Source of the DNA: JABRWC01 sp039961675
Lineage (GTDB): Bacteria > Planctomycetota > Phycisphaerae > UBA1845 > Fen-1342
Length of the DNA stretch: 64,000 nucleotides
NCBI GenBank assembly: GCA_039961675.1
Contig: JABRWC010000017.1
Location: forward strand, 3,474 to 67,473
Direction: 5' to 3'
Shown: positions 24,751-32,915 of the stretch, one piece after another
Numbering within the stretch: the stretch's first letter is position 1
Layout of the letters: every line of letters starts with the position of its first letter
Notes under the pieces: model-generated
Databases searched by the model: none
The model's input: the letters and a program-made list of their open reading frames with translations, nothing else
What the model was told of the DNA's origin: nothing
Position numbers and translations under genes: made by a program

Positions 24751-25311
24751 CTACGGTGTCGTGGTGGACCCGTGCAGACCGAGCATCGGGAACTGCACCC
24801 AGCACGTTCCTTGCGGGATCGCGTCCAGCCGAACGTGGCCGGCGGCGTCGAGCTTGCCGGCGCGGATCGTGCCGTCCGGCAGCGTGATTTTGTAATCTTC
24901 GCCGGCGATCGGCTGCTCGTCCTCGTTAACCAGCAGGATTTCGATCCAGCCGGTCTCAGGCGTCGGCGTCGGACCGGGAGGCTCTTCGGGCGGCTCGGCC
25001 TCTTTCGGGATCGTTCCCGTAAAGAGCGGTTCGCGATACTCCTCCTCCAGCAATGCGAGCCGGCCGGCGAGGATCAGCCGCGCAATCGTGTCGACGGTGC
25101 CGCCGAGCGGGTACTGCGAGAGAATTTGGGCGGCTGGCGCGCTGATGTCGAGCGGCGAAGTGCGGAGCAGGCGCTCGATGTCGGACTGGGACATCAGGCC
25201 GAGCGTGCGACTGGTCCGGGCGCTGGCTTCGACTAACCGCAGGCGCCGGTCCGGCCGCAGGCGCTGTGTAATGAGGTGTTCGAGCTGCGTGCCTTCGCCT
25301 TCGCCGGCCAC
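24751..25311 (-). CDS. Helical protein with C-terminal carboxypeptidase-regulatory-like (Ig-like) domain
   Basis: 186 residues from GTG 25311, preceded by AGGAGGAAG. Residues 1-95 are helical and charged (RLRPDRRLRLVEASARTSRTLGL, DIERLLRTSPLDISAPAAQIL). After a Pro-rich hinge (PPEEPPGPTPTPETG), residues 125-186 form a beta domain (WIEILLVNEDEQPIAGEDYKITLPDGTIRAGKLDAAGHVRLDAIPQGTCWVQFP) of the carboxypeptidase regulatory-like type. Such domains with the pattern L-P-D-G-T...G-x-L-D...I-P-x-G-T-C are often seen next to OmpA/peptidoglycan-binding proteins and type VI tip proteins. It is the first gene of the operon with the metzincin-like protein, and could be an adaptor or chaperone for it. Confidence 0.7.
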   Translation of the reverse strand: MAGEGEGTQLEHLITQRLRPDRRLRLVEASARTSRTLGLMSQSDIERLLRTSPLDISAPAAQILSQYPLGGTVDTIARLILAGRLALLEEEYREPLFTGTIPKEAEPPEEPPGPTPTPETGWIEILLVNEDEQPIAGEDYKITLPDGTIRAGKLDAAGHVRLDAIPQGTCWVQFPMLGLHGSTTTP

Positions 25312-25505
25312 CGACCTTCCTCCTCAGAAGCGAGCGACGCCCCGAAGCGTTCCATATAGGCACCGTGCCGCGTGCGGCTCGGTGCAGCAAGAGAATCGGG
25401 CCGGCGATGCGGCCGCATGGATGGGAGCCTCGGCGAAGTATAGGCGCGCCCAAGCCGGCGATCAATCCGAACGACGCCGTGGCCTGCCGCGCCGCCGCGC
25501 ACGGC

Positions 25506-27455
25506 TTACGTTGAAGCGGCGGCGGCCGTCGGTGAGGCAACGCTGTTCTCGCGTGCTTGTGCGTCCGGCGCGAGTTCCTCGATCCGCTGAACGATCAGAC
25601 GCGTCACCGCGCGCAGCACTTCGCGGTCCTTCTCTCGGCCGCGATACGCCGAGAGGTCGATCGGCTTGCCGAAGCGCACGCGGGACCGGTGCCGGACGAA
25701 GTAGCACGCCAGCGGATGCTTCGAATAGCGCGTGCCGGAGATATGAACCGGGATGACCGGCGCATCGGACTTGAGCGCGATGAGCGCCAGACCGTCCTTG
25801 TACTCCGGCTGGTCGGAGACTTCGCCGAAGCCGCCCGCCGGGAAGACGAGCAGGCAGTTGCCGTCGCGGAGGCATTGCAGGCAGTTTCGGAAGAACTGCA
25901 AGCCCGGCTTGGCGCGATCGACGGGCACGCTGCGGACCATCTGGATCACCCAGCCGACCAACGGATTCTCGTACCACTCCTTGGCGACCAGGTAGCTGAT
26001 GATGCGATGCCGCAGGGCCCCTTGGAGCGCCATCGGGTCAATCCCGCTGGTGTGGTTCGCCGCCAACAGCACCGGGCCCCTGAGCGGCACCGTCATCGGA
26101 CCGATGCGTTTCAGGCCGCACCAGGAGTACGCGTACGTGTGGACGATCTGCCAGACGATGCTCAGCAGCGGCGATTCGATTTCGGTTTTGCGGTACTCGC
26201 GCCAGGCGAGCGCCAGCGCCACGAACAGCGCCAGCGCGGTCGCCCCGAGCAGGAACGGGACATAGCGGTCAAGGTGCGGTATCTCCGGCAGGCCGAGCAG
26301 ACCAGTGGTCGCGACGGTGGCGGCCATTGTCGCCATGTCGGACACGCCGAAAACGCGCCCGCGCCGCGAGTCCGGCACGAAGCGCTGGATGGTGGACATG
26401 ATCGTGACCAGCAGCGCGGCGCCCGCGCCGCCCAGTCCGACCAGGCACAGTCCCGGGATGAAGCGACCCAGCCGGAAGACGTACGCAATGTCCAGCAGCA
26501 CGAGCCACGTCGCGCTGCCCGCCAGCGACGCCAGCACCGCGGTCTTGATCGGCATCGCCGGGCCGATCATCGTCATCACCGCCGCGCCGAGCACCAGCCC
26601 CAGCCCAAGCAGCCCGCGATAGACGCCGATGTCGGCGATGTCGCCGCGGAACACGTCCTTCACCATCGCCGGAATGATCGAGATCACCACACCGGCCGCG
26701 CCCCAGAACACCGTTCCGAGCAGGATCATCTGCAACGCGCGGCGGTGCCGGCGGACGTAGGCGAAGCCCTGACGGATGGGGGTCCACACGCCCGTCAGCC
26801 GCGGCCGGTCGGCGACGCGCGCGCGTCGCAGGTTGATGAGCGAGATCAGCGCGGCGCTGCTGGCGAACGTGACGGCGCCGAGGCGGTAGTTCCAGAGCAC
26901 GCCGAGGTGTTTGACGATCCATCCGCCGAGCAGATAGCTGAAGATGCCCGAGATGGTCACCGCGGCGCTGATGAGGGCGTTGGCGCGGACGAGTTGGTCC
27001 TCGCGGATCAGCGTCGGCAACAGCGCCTGCCGGCAGGGCGAAAAGAACGACGCGAACAGCCCGATCATCATCAGCGGCAGAACGATTGAATAGTCGCCGA
27101 CTCCGAGCGGATCGAGCCATGCGGCCAGCGCCGGAACCAGCAGCGACAGGTTGAACGCCACGACGCCGCGCAGCAGGTCCGACGAGATCATCGTCCACTT
27201 GCGGCTGAAGCGGTCGGCCCACCAGCCGGCCAGCGGCCCGAGCACGGCATACGGCAGGAAGAACGCGAACGTCAGCAGGGCCTGGATGCGAACCGACCGG
27301 TCGCTGTCGAGCGCGCGGCGCTCCTGGAGCAGCGCCATCTCGTTGAGGTGGTCGCCGACCGCGGCGATCGCGGCCGCGGCCCAGAGACACAGGAAATTGG
27401 GGTTGCGGATGACGAGGCTGGGGAGCGAAGGCTGTCGTTGCGCTGAATCGCCCAT
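25506..27455 (-). CDS. MFS transporter fused to a PlsC-type acyltransferase (LplT-Aas-like)
   Basis: About 649 residues from ATG 27455 (MGDSAQRQPSLPS). Residues 15-425 are a 12-helix major facilitator domain with WWADRFSRKW after helix 2. Residues 445-640 are an acyltransferase with NHTSGIDP (the NHxxxxD catalytic motif) and VFPAGGFGE where most PlsC proteins have FPEG. The order matches LplT-Aas fusions that flip lysophospholipid across the inner membrane and re-acylate it. No acyl-ACP synthetase domain follows, unlike full Aas fusions. Likely role: phospholipid remodelling at the inner membrane. The Glu-to-Ala change at FPEG is a possible functional difference. Confidence 0.88.
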   Translation of the reverse strand: MGDSAQRQPSLPSLVIRNPNFLCLWAAAAIAAVGDHLNEMALLQERRALDSDRSVRIQALLTFAFFLPYAVLGPLAGWWADRFSRKWTMISSDLLRGVVAFNLSLLVPALAAWLDPLGVGDYSIVLPLMMIGLFASFFSPCRQALLPTLIREDQLVRANALISAAVTISGIFSYLLGGWIVKHLGVLWNYRLGAVTFASSAALISLINLRRARVADRPRLTGVWTPIRQGFAYVRRHRRALQMILLGTVFWGAAGVVISIIPAMVKDVFRGDIADIGVYRGLLGLGLVLGAAVMTMIGPAMPIKTAVLASLAGSATWLVLLDIAYVFRLGRFIPGLCLVGLGGAGAALLVTIMSTIQRFVPDSRRGRVFGVSDMATMAATVATTGLLGLPEIPHLDRYVPFLLGATALALFVALALAWREYRKTEIESPLLSIVWQIVHTYAYSWCGLKRIGPMTVPLRGPVLLAANHTSGIDPMALQGALRHRIISYLVAKEWYENPLVGWVIQMVRSVPVDRAKPGLQFFRNCLQCLRDGNCLLVFPAGGFGEVSDQPEYKDGLALIALKSDAPVIPVHISGTRYSKHPLACYFVRHRSRVRFGKPIDLSAYRGREKDREVLRAVTRLIVQRIEELAPDAQARENSVASPTAAAAST

Positions 27456-27552
27456 GCGTGGTGGCGTCCTCGCCGCGGACCCAGGACACGCAGGCGGCGC
27501 CGCCGTGCGGCCGGTGCGCTCCACGGCCTTGGCGCTCGCGCGGCCAGGAGGA

Positions 27553-27581
27553 CTTTACGCAGGCGCAGGTGATGCGTAAAG
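27553..27581. promoter_or_regulatory. Perfect 9-bp inverted repeat between divergent genes (operator candidate)
   Basis: CTTTACGCA (27553-27561) and TGCGTAAAG (27573-27581) are exact reverse complements separated by 11 bases. The site lies between the start of the MFS-acyltransferase gene (27455, minus) and the lipoprotein gene (27642, plus), a typical position for a shared operator. No recognisable regulator gene is adjacent. Confidence 0.5.
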
Positions 27582-27641
27582 ATCGTGCCTGCACGCGCCG
27601 CGTTACCACCGTTCAACGCCGTGTACAGGGAGGGCTCATGC

Positions 27642-28244
27642 ATGCGACCGTCGGCCGCACTGCTGCAAGTCGACTCGGATTCCGCAGGCTCGACAAGGCG
27701 CAGCGTATGGCTTGCGTGTCGGGCGATTGCATTTGCGGCGGCGCTGCTGGTCGGCTGCGAGTCGCCGGAGCCGCGCGAACGGCGCATCGAGCCGCCACCG
27801 CCGGCCAGCGAGGCGCCGCCGCCGCAAGCCGCCCGACCCTCACCCGCGACGCAGCCGGCGCCCACTCCAGTGCCGCCGCGCGTTGAGCCGCCCGTTGCGG
27901 CGCAGGAGCCGCAGAGTTCTCCGCCGCCCGCGCCCCCGCCGCCGCAGGAAAGCCCGACGCCGGAGCTGCCCGAATACCTGCGGATCGTGGAGCGGATCGA
28001 CGCCACACGGCCGGTGCGCGTGGACGCCGCGACGCGCGCCAGCGGCGTGCTGGCGCTTTCGACCGCGAACGTGAAGCGCCTGCGGCTGGAGCGCCGCCTG
28101 TTGCCGATGAACACGGCGCGCAGCGTCGCCGTGCGCGTAGACGGGCAGGCGATCGAGTGGACGGCGCGCTACGAGTGGATCGAGCTGGAGCGCTCCAGCG
28201 TCGGCCAGTGGACGGTGTCGAGACGCTATCCGGACCAGCCATGA
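27642..28244 (+). CDS. Proline-rich lipoprotein of unknown function
   Basis: About 200 residues from ATG 27642, after GGGAGGG. A lipobox AALLVGC predicts a lipid-anchored Cys near residue 43; the cytoplasmic lead is long. Residues 45-115 are a Pro/Ala/Gln-rich stalk (PPPPASEAPPPQAARPSPATQP). The last 80 residues (YLRIVERIDATRPVRVDAATRASGVLALSTANVKRLRLERRLLPM...) form a small folded domain I do not recognise. The stop overlaps the start of the methyltransferase gene (ATGA at 28241), so the two are probably translationally coupled. Confidence 0.65.
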   Translation: MRPSAALLQVDSDSAGSTRRSVWLACRAIAFAAALLVGCESPEPRERRIEPPPPASEAPPPQAARPSPATQPAPTPVPPRVEPPVAAQEPQSSPPPAPPPPQESPTPELPEYLRIVERIDATRPVRVDAATRASGVLALSTANVKRLRLERRLLPMNTARSVAVRVDGQAIEWTARYEWIELERSSVGQWTVSRRYPDQP

Positions 28245-28807
28245 GCGCCGGCGGCGAGCGCTACGTGACGCGGGCGGGGCTGAAGCTCGAAGCCGCGCTG
28301 CGCGAGTTTCAACTGAGCGTCGCCGGACTCACGTGCGTCGACTTCGGCAGCCACGCTGGCGGCTTCGTCGATTGCCTGCTCCAGCACGGCGCGGCGCGCG
28401 TCTACGCCGTGGACCCCGGTTACGGCGTGCTCGACTACCGGCTGCGGAATGACCCGCGGGTCGTGGTCTTCGAACGCACCAACGCCTTGCGCTTCGCCTG
28501 CCCGGAGCTGTGCGACCTGGTGACGATCGACGCGGGCTGGACGCGGCAGCGCGTCATCCTGCCCGCGGCGGCCCGCGCGCTGCGGCCGGGCGGGTGCGTG
28601 GTCACGCTCGTCAAGCCGCAATACGAGGCGCCGCCGCGCGCGCTGCGGCGCGGCGTGCTCGCGCCCGACCAGGTGGAGCCGGTCCTGCGAGAGGTGGAGC
28701 TGGAGGTGGTCGAGGAAGGCTGGCGCGTCGCGCAGCGAAGAGCAAGCCCCATCGCCGGCCACGGCGGGAACGTCGAATGGCTCTGGCTGCTGGAACGCGC
28801 GAATTGA
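28241..28807 (+). CDS. TlyA-like FtsJ-fold methyltransferase lacking the S4 domain
   Basis: 188 residues starting inside the ATGA overlap with the lipoprotein gene. YVTRAGLKLEAALREF is the hinge that in TlyA follows the N-terminal S4 RNA-binding domain, but here it is the N-terminus itself. The Rossmann-like fold continues with CVDFGSHAGGFVDCLLQHGA (SAM binding, where TlyA has D-x-G-x-S-T-G-G-F), VYAVDPGYG, LVTIDAGWTRQRVILPAAARAL and VTLVKPQYE. TlyA 2'-O-methylates rRNA. Loss of the S4 domain and the changed SAM loop (GSHAGGF) suggest a different or partner-dependent RNA target. Confidence 0.8.
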   Translation: MSAGGERYVTRAGLKLEAALREFQLSVAGLTCVDFGSHAGGFVDCLLQHGAARVYAVDPGYGVLDYRLRNDPRVVVFERTNALRFACPELCDLVTIDAGWTRQRVILPAAARALRPGGCVVTLVKPQYEAPPRALRRGVLAPDQVEPVLREVELEVVEEGWRVAQRRASPIAGHGGNVEWLWLLERAN

Positions 28808-28978
28808 GCGTCCGACGTGCGAGAGCCGCGCGGGTCAGGCCGGAGAAGCTCGCGGAGCCCCGCCGCGACCCAATCTCCGTAGCGTCAGACGTCCCAGTCC
28901 GACGAGCGTCTCGGCGTCGGACGCGGAGGTCCGGCGCTACGCACGTCGTACAATTCCACGCTGCCTATCGGAACGACT

Positions 28979-30250
28979 CTATTCGCTGGACTTGGAAACC
29001 GGCGTTTCGAGCGCCCGCTTCACCGCGGCGGCCACGAAGTCGTCCAGCGACGAGATCGTGGCGTTGCGCGCCAGTTTGACCATGTACTCGGCGGCAAGCT
29101 TGTTGAACCGTTCGCGGAAGGCCGCTTCGCGCAGTTCGTCCTGAACGTCGAGGAAGCTCTGGACGGCCTTGGGCGTGATCTTCCCGCAGCGGACGATGTA
29201 CCAGCCGTTGACGGTCTCGATCGGTTCGCTGACCTGCCCCGGCTGGAAGGCGAAGATTTTGGCGCTGATCTCGTCGTACGGGGGATTCAGCGGCGCGCCG
29301 ATGTCGCCCCACGATCCACCGCTTTCGGCGTGCACGCTCTTGGAGAACTCCCGCGCCGCCTCTTCGAACGGCCGCTGCTTCACGGCCTCGGCCGCCGCCC
29401 GGATGTGCCGCACCGCGGCCAGGCGCGCCCGGGCGCGCTGGTCGGGGTTGGCATAGTCCCACTCGACTCCCTCGGGCAGGAAGCGCTCGAACGGCGCCTC
29501 GATCATCTGAAGTTCGCGCGTCTCGGGCGAGGTGTATTGCTGCTCGTTGTCGCGGTAACGCGCCAGAAGCTCGTCGCGGCGAAGCTGGATCTTCGGGGCG
29601 ATGATCTCGCGCGTGTAGCTGCTGACGACAAGCTGTCGCCGCAGGCGCTCGCGGAACTTGTCCAGGTCCAGGCCGAAGCCCGTCAGGTAGTTGGCCAGCC
29701 GGGCCGAACTGCCGCCGAAGTCGTGGTTGACGACCTTCTGAAGCTCCTGGTCGACGGCCTTGTCGAGCGCCTCCTTCTTCGGATCGTCGAGGTTGCCCAT
29801 GGCTTTCTCGTACACGAGCAACGAGCCGATCTCCTGCTGTGCGACCTCGCGTGCCCAGCGCTGAACGCGCTCCGCGAGGCGCGCCTCGGTCAGGGACTCG
29901 CGGGCCTCCTTGATCTCGTCGCTGAGCACGAAGAGAACTTCGCCGACCGTCAACACGGAGTTGTTCACCACCAGGATGTCGCCCGCGATCGAGCCTGCCT
30001 TCGGCCGCAGGGCCGTGGGCGGCGGGCGGACGGGCGCGGGCCGCTCGGATTCGAACACCGGCGCCGAGGTCGGCACGACCTTGCCGCTCTCGATGAGCTG
30101 CTCGCGCTGCGCCGCAAGCTCGGCGTCGCTGCGCAGCACCGGGCGGCGCACGTCGGGCGGGGGCGACGCAGCCGGTCCGCGCTGGCATCCGCACGCGCCA
30201 GCAAGCGCCGTTGCGGCAATGAGTAGATCGAATCCGAGGCGAAGATGCAT
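28979..30250 (-). CDS. Parvulin-type (PpiC/SurA-like) peptidyl-prolyl isomerase lipoprotein
   Basis: 423 residues. MHLRLGFDLLIAATALAGACGC ends in a lipobox-like ALAGAC/CGC, predicting a lipid-anchored protein facing the periplasm. Residues 90-240 are a helical chaperone-like part (ILVVNNSVLTVGEVLFVLSDEIKEA, VVSSYTREIIAPKIQLRRDELLARYRDNEQQY). The parvulin domain (about 245-360) is recognisable from EAAREFSKSVHAESGGSWGDIGAPLNPPYDEISAKIFAFQPGQVSEPIETVNGWYIVRC. It probably assists folding of exported proteins. The longer frame to 30868 runs through the tRNA genes and is not coding. The tRNA cluster begins 122 bp upstream on the other strand. Confidence 0.88.
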   Translation of the reverse strand: MHLRLGFDLLIAATALAGACGCQRGPAASPPPDVRRPVLRSDAELAAQREQLIESGKVVPTSAPVFESERPAPVRPPPTALRPKAGSIAGDILVVNNSVLTVGEVLFVLSDEIKEARESLTEARLAERVQRWAREVAQQEIGSLLVYEKAMGNLDDPKKEALDKAVDQELQKVVNHDFGGSSARLANYLTGFGLDLDKFRERLRRQLVVSSYTREIIAPKIQLRRDELLARYRDNEQQYTSPETRELQMIEAPFERFLPEGVEWDYANPDQRARARLAAVRHIRAAAEAVKQRPFEEAAREFSKSVHAESGGSWGDIGAPLNPPYDEISAKIFAFQPGQVSEPIETVNGWYIVRCGKITPKAVQSFLDVQDELREAAFRERFNKLAAEYMVKLARNATISSLDDFVAAAVKRALETPVSKSSE

Positions 30251-30372
30251 GAGCTCACTATAGCGGGCGCCGCGCGGCGAACAAAACCATTGCCCGCGTG
30301 CGAACGGCGGGCTTGACGGGCGCTGCGTGCGGACTATGCTGAAAGTCTTCCGGTCGAGCGCCCTGAGCGTCG

Positions 30373-30457
30373 GCCCGGGTGGCGGAATTGGCAGACGCGC
30401 CAGGTTGAGGGCCTGGTGGGGGTTAACCTCGTGCTGGTTCGAATCCAGTCCCGGGCA
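30373..30457 (+). tRNA. tRNA-Leu (anticodon GAG)
   Basis: An 85-nt class II cloverleaf: acceptor GCCCGGG/CCCGGGC, anticodon stem CCAGG/CCTGG with loop TTGAGGG (anticodon GAG, reading CUC/CUU), long variable arm, and T arm CTGGTTCGAATCCAG. CCA is not encoded. It is the first of two adjacent tRNA genes. Confidence 0.95.
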
Positions 30458-30504
30458 TTCCGCCGGCAGAAGGCGTAGCAGGGCCACGGCACCCGTTACG
30501 TTGA

Positions 30505-30578
<74 letters not shown>

Positions 30579-30584
30579 GTTTTC

Positions 30585-31520
30585 GTGCTGCAACAGTTCG
30601 TGCGGGATGCCGTACCGCGCATCGTTAGCCACTGCATCCCGACCACACGATCCCGATCGTTCCGTGCGGCCGTTCGGCATTGTCGTGCCTTCGGCGGCGC
30701 CCGGCGGGACGGTTTCTCGGTCGAGAAAATCCGCACGAAACGGCGATCGGCGCTCACTCTGATCGAGCTGCTCGTCGTCATGGCCATCATCGCGCTGCTG
30801 ACCGCGATCCTCCTTCCCTCGCTGTCGAACGCGCGGCAGCAGGCGAATTCAGCCGGTTGCCTGTCCAACCTGCGGCAGCTCGCGCACGGCTGGCCGATGT
30901 ACTCCGACGAGAACGACGACGTGATCCTGCCCGGCCGGCACGCGGCACTGCCCGGCGGCCTCTCGAACCCGGCCCATTACTTCGACGTCGGCAATGGTAC
31001 AAAGTATCGAGCCCGCTGGATCGCCGTCGTGGGCAAGTACGTCGGAATCCCGGCCTGGGACCAGCCCATTCCAACGGACGATCGTCAGGACTACGACAGC
31101 CGCGTATACCAGTGCCCGGCCGTCCCGGACTGGGTGGACACGCGCAACCATGCCTTCGGCTACAGCCACCAGTTTCTCGGGAATGCGCGCACCAAGTACG
31201 GCCGGTTCGTAAACTACCCGGTGAATCGCTCGCGCATCCGGAACTTCGCCTCCACGGTCATGGCGATGGACTCGCTTGGGTCGGCCGCGGGGCTCCCCCG
31301 AACGCAGCGCAAAGAGCACAACAACCGGGGCACGGACGAGGCGGAAGCGGGCAACCACGTCTGGACTCTGGACCCGGCCCGCCTGACGGCCGCGAGCGAC
31401 CGGGGCTCCGGTGATCCCGGTGCGCGCCGCACGGCCCCGGACGAGCAACACGGGGGCCGGGCCAGCGGGTTGTTCTGCGACGGACACGCGATCCGAACGC
31501 CCGCGGTCGCACTGGGCTAA
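30585..31520 (+). CDS. Type II secretion/type IV pilin-like pseudopilin (planctomycete major-pseudopilin type)
   Basis: Up to 311 residues. SALTLIELLVVMAIIALLTAILLPSLSNARQQA is the prepilin N-terminal helix with its conserved Glu5. The cleavage site reads A-L and not the usual G-F, a mild deviation. After the helix comes CLSNLRQLAHGWPMYSDENDD and a globular part typical of the large planctomycete family of such proteins (xxCPAVPDW..., GYSHQFLGN, ending in GLFCDGHAIRTP). It probably forms or decorates a pseudopilus. The start is uncertain: GTG codons at 30585 and 30600 are in frame just after the tRNA-Arg gene, no ATG lies nearer the helix, and no clear ribosome binding site is seen. Confidence 0.8.
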   Translation: MLQQFVRDAVPRIVSHCIPTTRSRSFRAAVRHCRAFGGARRDGFSVEKIRTKRRSALTLIELLVVMAIIALLTAILLPSLSNARQQANSAGCLSNLRQLAHGWPMYSDENDDVILPGRHAALPGGLSNPAHYFDVGNGTKYRARWIAVVGKYVGIPAWDQPIPTDDRQDYDSRVYQCPAVPDWVDTRNHAFGYSHQFLGNARTKYGRFVNYPVNRSRIRNFASTVMAMDSLGSAAGLPRTQRKEHNNRGTDEAEAGNHVWTLDPARLTAASDRGSGDPGARRTAPDEQHGGRASGLFCDGHAIRTPAVALG

Positions 31521-31763
31521 CGCACGCTGCCGGACGGCGCGTACGCTGACCTGGAGGTGGTCGAGGATCCCCCGACAAACCGCTTGTTCAGCGGCCTGGG
31601 ACCGACGAAGACCTGCCGCCCCTGCCCGCGGAATAGTCTCCGGTCGATCGCGTACGTTTCGGGGGTCTTCGAGCGGAGCGCGAACCCGCCGGCCGCCGGC
31701 ATCGTACAAGTGCAACGCGAGCGGCGGCCGCGCTTGCCGCGGGTGTAAGCGCTCCGCCGTGCC

Positions 31764-31791
31764 TTGACACACGCACATGCGTTTCTAGAAT
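31764..31791 (+). promoter_or_regulatory. Near-consensus promoter with palindromic spacer, ahead of the ABC export operon
   Basis: TTGACA (31764-31769), 16 bases, TAGAAT (31786-31791). The spacer holds the inverted arms ACGCA-CA-TGCGT, so a repressor bound there would block polymerase. The predicted transcript has a leader of about 155 bases before the ABC ATPase GTG at 31954. In the 433-bp gap 31521-31953 I see no gene and no other clear element. Confidence 0.6.
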
Positions 31792-31953
31792 GCCCGGCTC
31801 GACTGACCAGGCGCGTTTGGCCGTAGCAAGCGACGGTTGGCGGTCTGCTCATGCCTGTGCGGGGCCCGCCTCGCGGTTTGAGACCGGTGAGGATTCGGGC
31901 TGGTTCGGGGCCGTCCGACCGTCCGCAAACCTCGAACAGGGAGGGCGCGACGC

Positions 31954-32892
31954 GTGATCGAGGTACAGAATCTGTCGAAGTACTACGGCAGCTTCTGCGC
32001 GGTGAAGGGCATTTCATTCCGCGTGGATGAAGGCGAGATCGTCGGTTTCCTGGGGCCCAATGGGGCCGGCAAGACGACGACGATCCGCATCTTGACCTGC
32101 TTCCAGCCGGCCACGTCCGGCTCGGCGAAAGTCGCCGGGTTCGACGTCTTCAAAGACTCGATGCAGGTCCGCCGCAGCGTCGGATACCTGCCGGAATCGG
32201 TCCCGCTCTACCCGGAGATGCGGGTTCGCGAGTATCTCGCGTTTCGGGGGCGGCTCCGTGGACTGGACCGCGCGCAGCGCGAATCCGCGATCGCGCGCGT
32301 CGCGGAGCGCTGCTGGATTCGCGATGTGATCCACCGCCCGATCGCGCATCTGTCCAAAGGCTATCGCCAGCGCGTCGGTCTCGCGGACGCGCTGCTGCAC
32401 AACCCCAAGGTGCTGATCCTCGACGAGCCGACGGTCGGGCTGGACCCCAGCCAGATTCGCGAGACACGCACCCTGATCCGCGAGCTGGCCCAGGAGCACA
32501 CCGTCATCCTTTCAAGCCACATCCTGCCCGAGGTCGAGGCCACCTGCCAGCGCCTGGTCATTATCAACAAGGGCACGATCGTCGCCAGCGGCACGACGCG
32601 CGAGCTGCGCGAGCGCGTCACCGGCGAGTCCAAGCTGATCACCGAGATCCGCGCCGGCGAGGCCGAGGTCAGCGCCGGCCTCAAAACGCTTCCCGGCGTC
32701 ACGAGCGTCCACGCCGCAGCTTCGGATGGCTGGACGCGGGCCACGGTTTCGACCGCCCGCGACCTTCGCGAGGACATCTACAAACTGTCCACGCAGAAGG
32801 GCTGGACCATTCGCGAGCTGCGCCGCGACATCGCCTCGCTGGAGGACTTCTTCGTCAAGATTGTCGCCGGCACGCGCGACGCGGAGAACTAG
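31954..32892 (+). CDS. ABC transporter ATP-binding protein (GldA-like)
   Basis: 312 residues from GTG 31954, preceded by GGGAGGG. Nucleotide-binding motifs: Walker A GPNGAGKTT, Q-loop near YLPESVPLY, signature LSKGYRQRVGLA, Walker B VLILDEPTVGLD, and the H-loop SSHIL. The C-terminal 80 residues form an extra domain seen in export ATPases of the CcmA/GldA group. With the downstream permease and GldG-like protein it should form an ABC-2 exporter at the inner membrane. The substrate is unknown; in Bacteroidota the homologous set supports gliding, but these ABC sets are also widespread in non-gliding bacteria. Confidence 0.93.
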   Translation: MIEVQNLSKYYGSFCAVKGISFRVDEGEIVGFLGPNGAGKTTTIRILTCFQPATSGSAKVAGFDVFKDSMQVRRSVGYLPESVPLYPEMRVREYLAFRGRLRGLDRAQRESAIARVAERCWIRDVIHRPIAHLSKGYRQRVGLADALLHNPKVLILDEPTVGLDPSQIRETRTLIRELAQEHTVILSSHILPEVEATCQRLVIINKGTIVASGTTRELRERVTGESKLITEIRAGEAEVSAGLKTLPGVTSVHAAASDGWTRATVSTARDLREDIYKLSTQKGWTIRELRRDIASLEDFFVKIVAGTRDAEN

Positions 32893-32915
32893 ACGCCGCC
32901 GGAGGAGACCAACCC

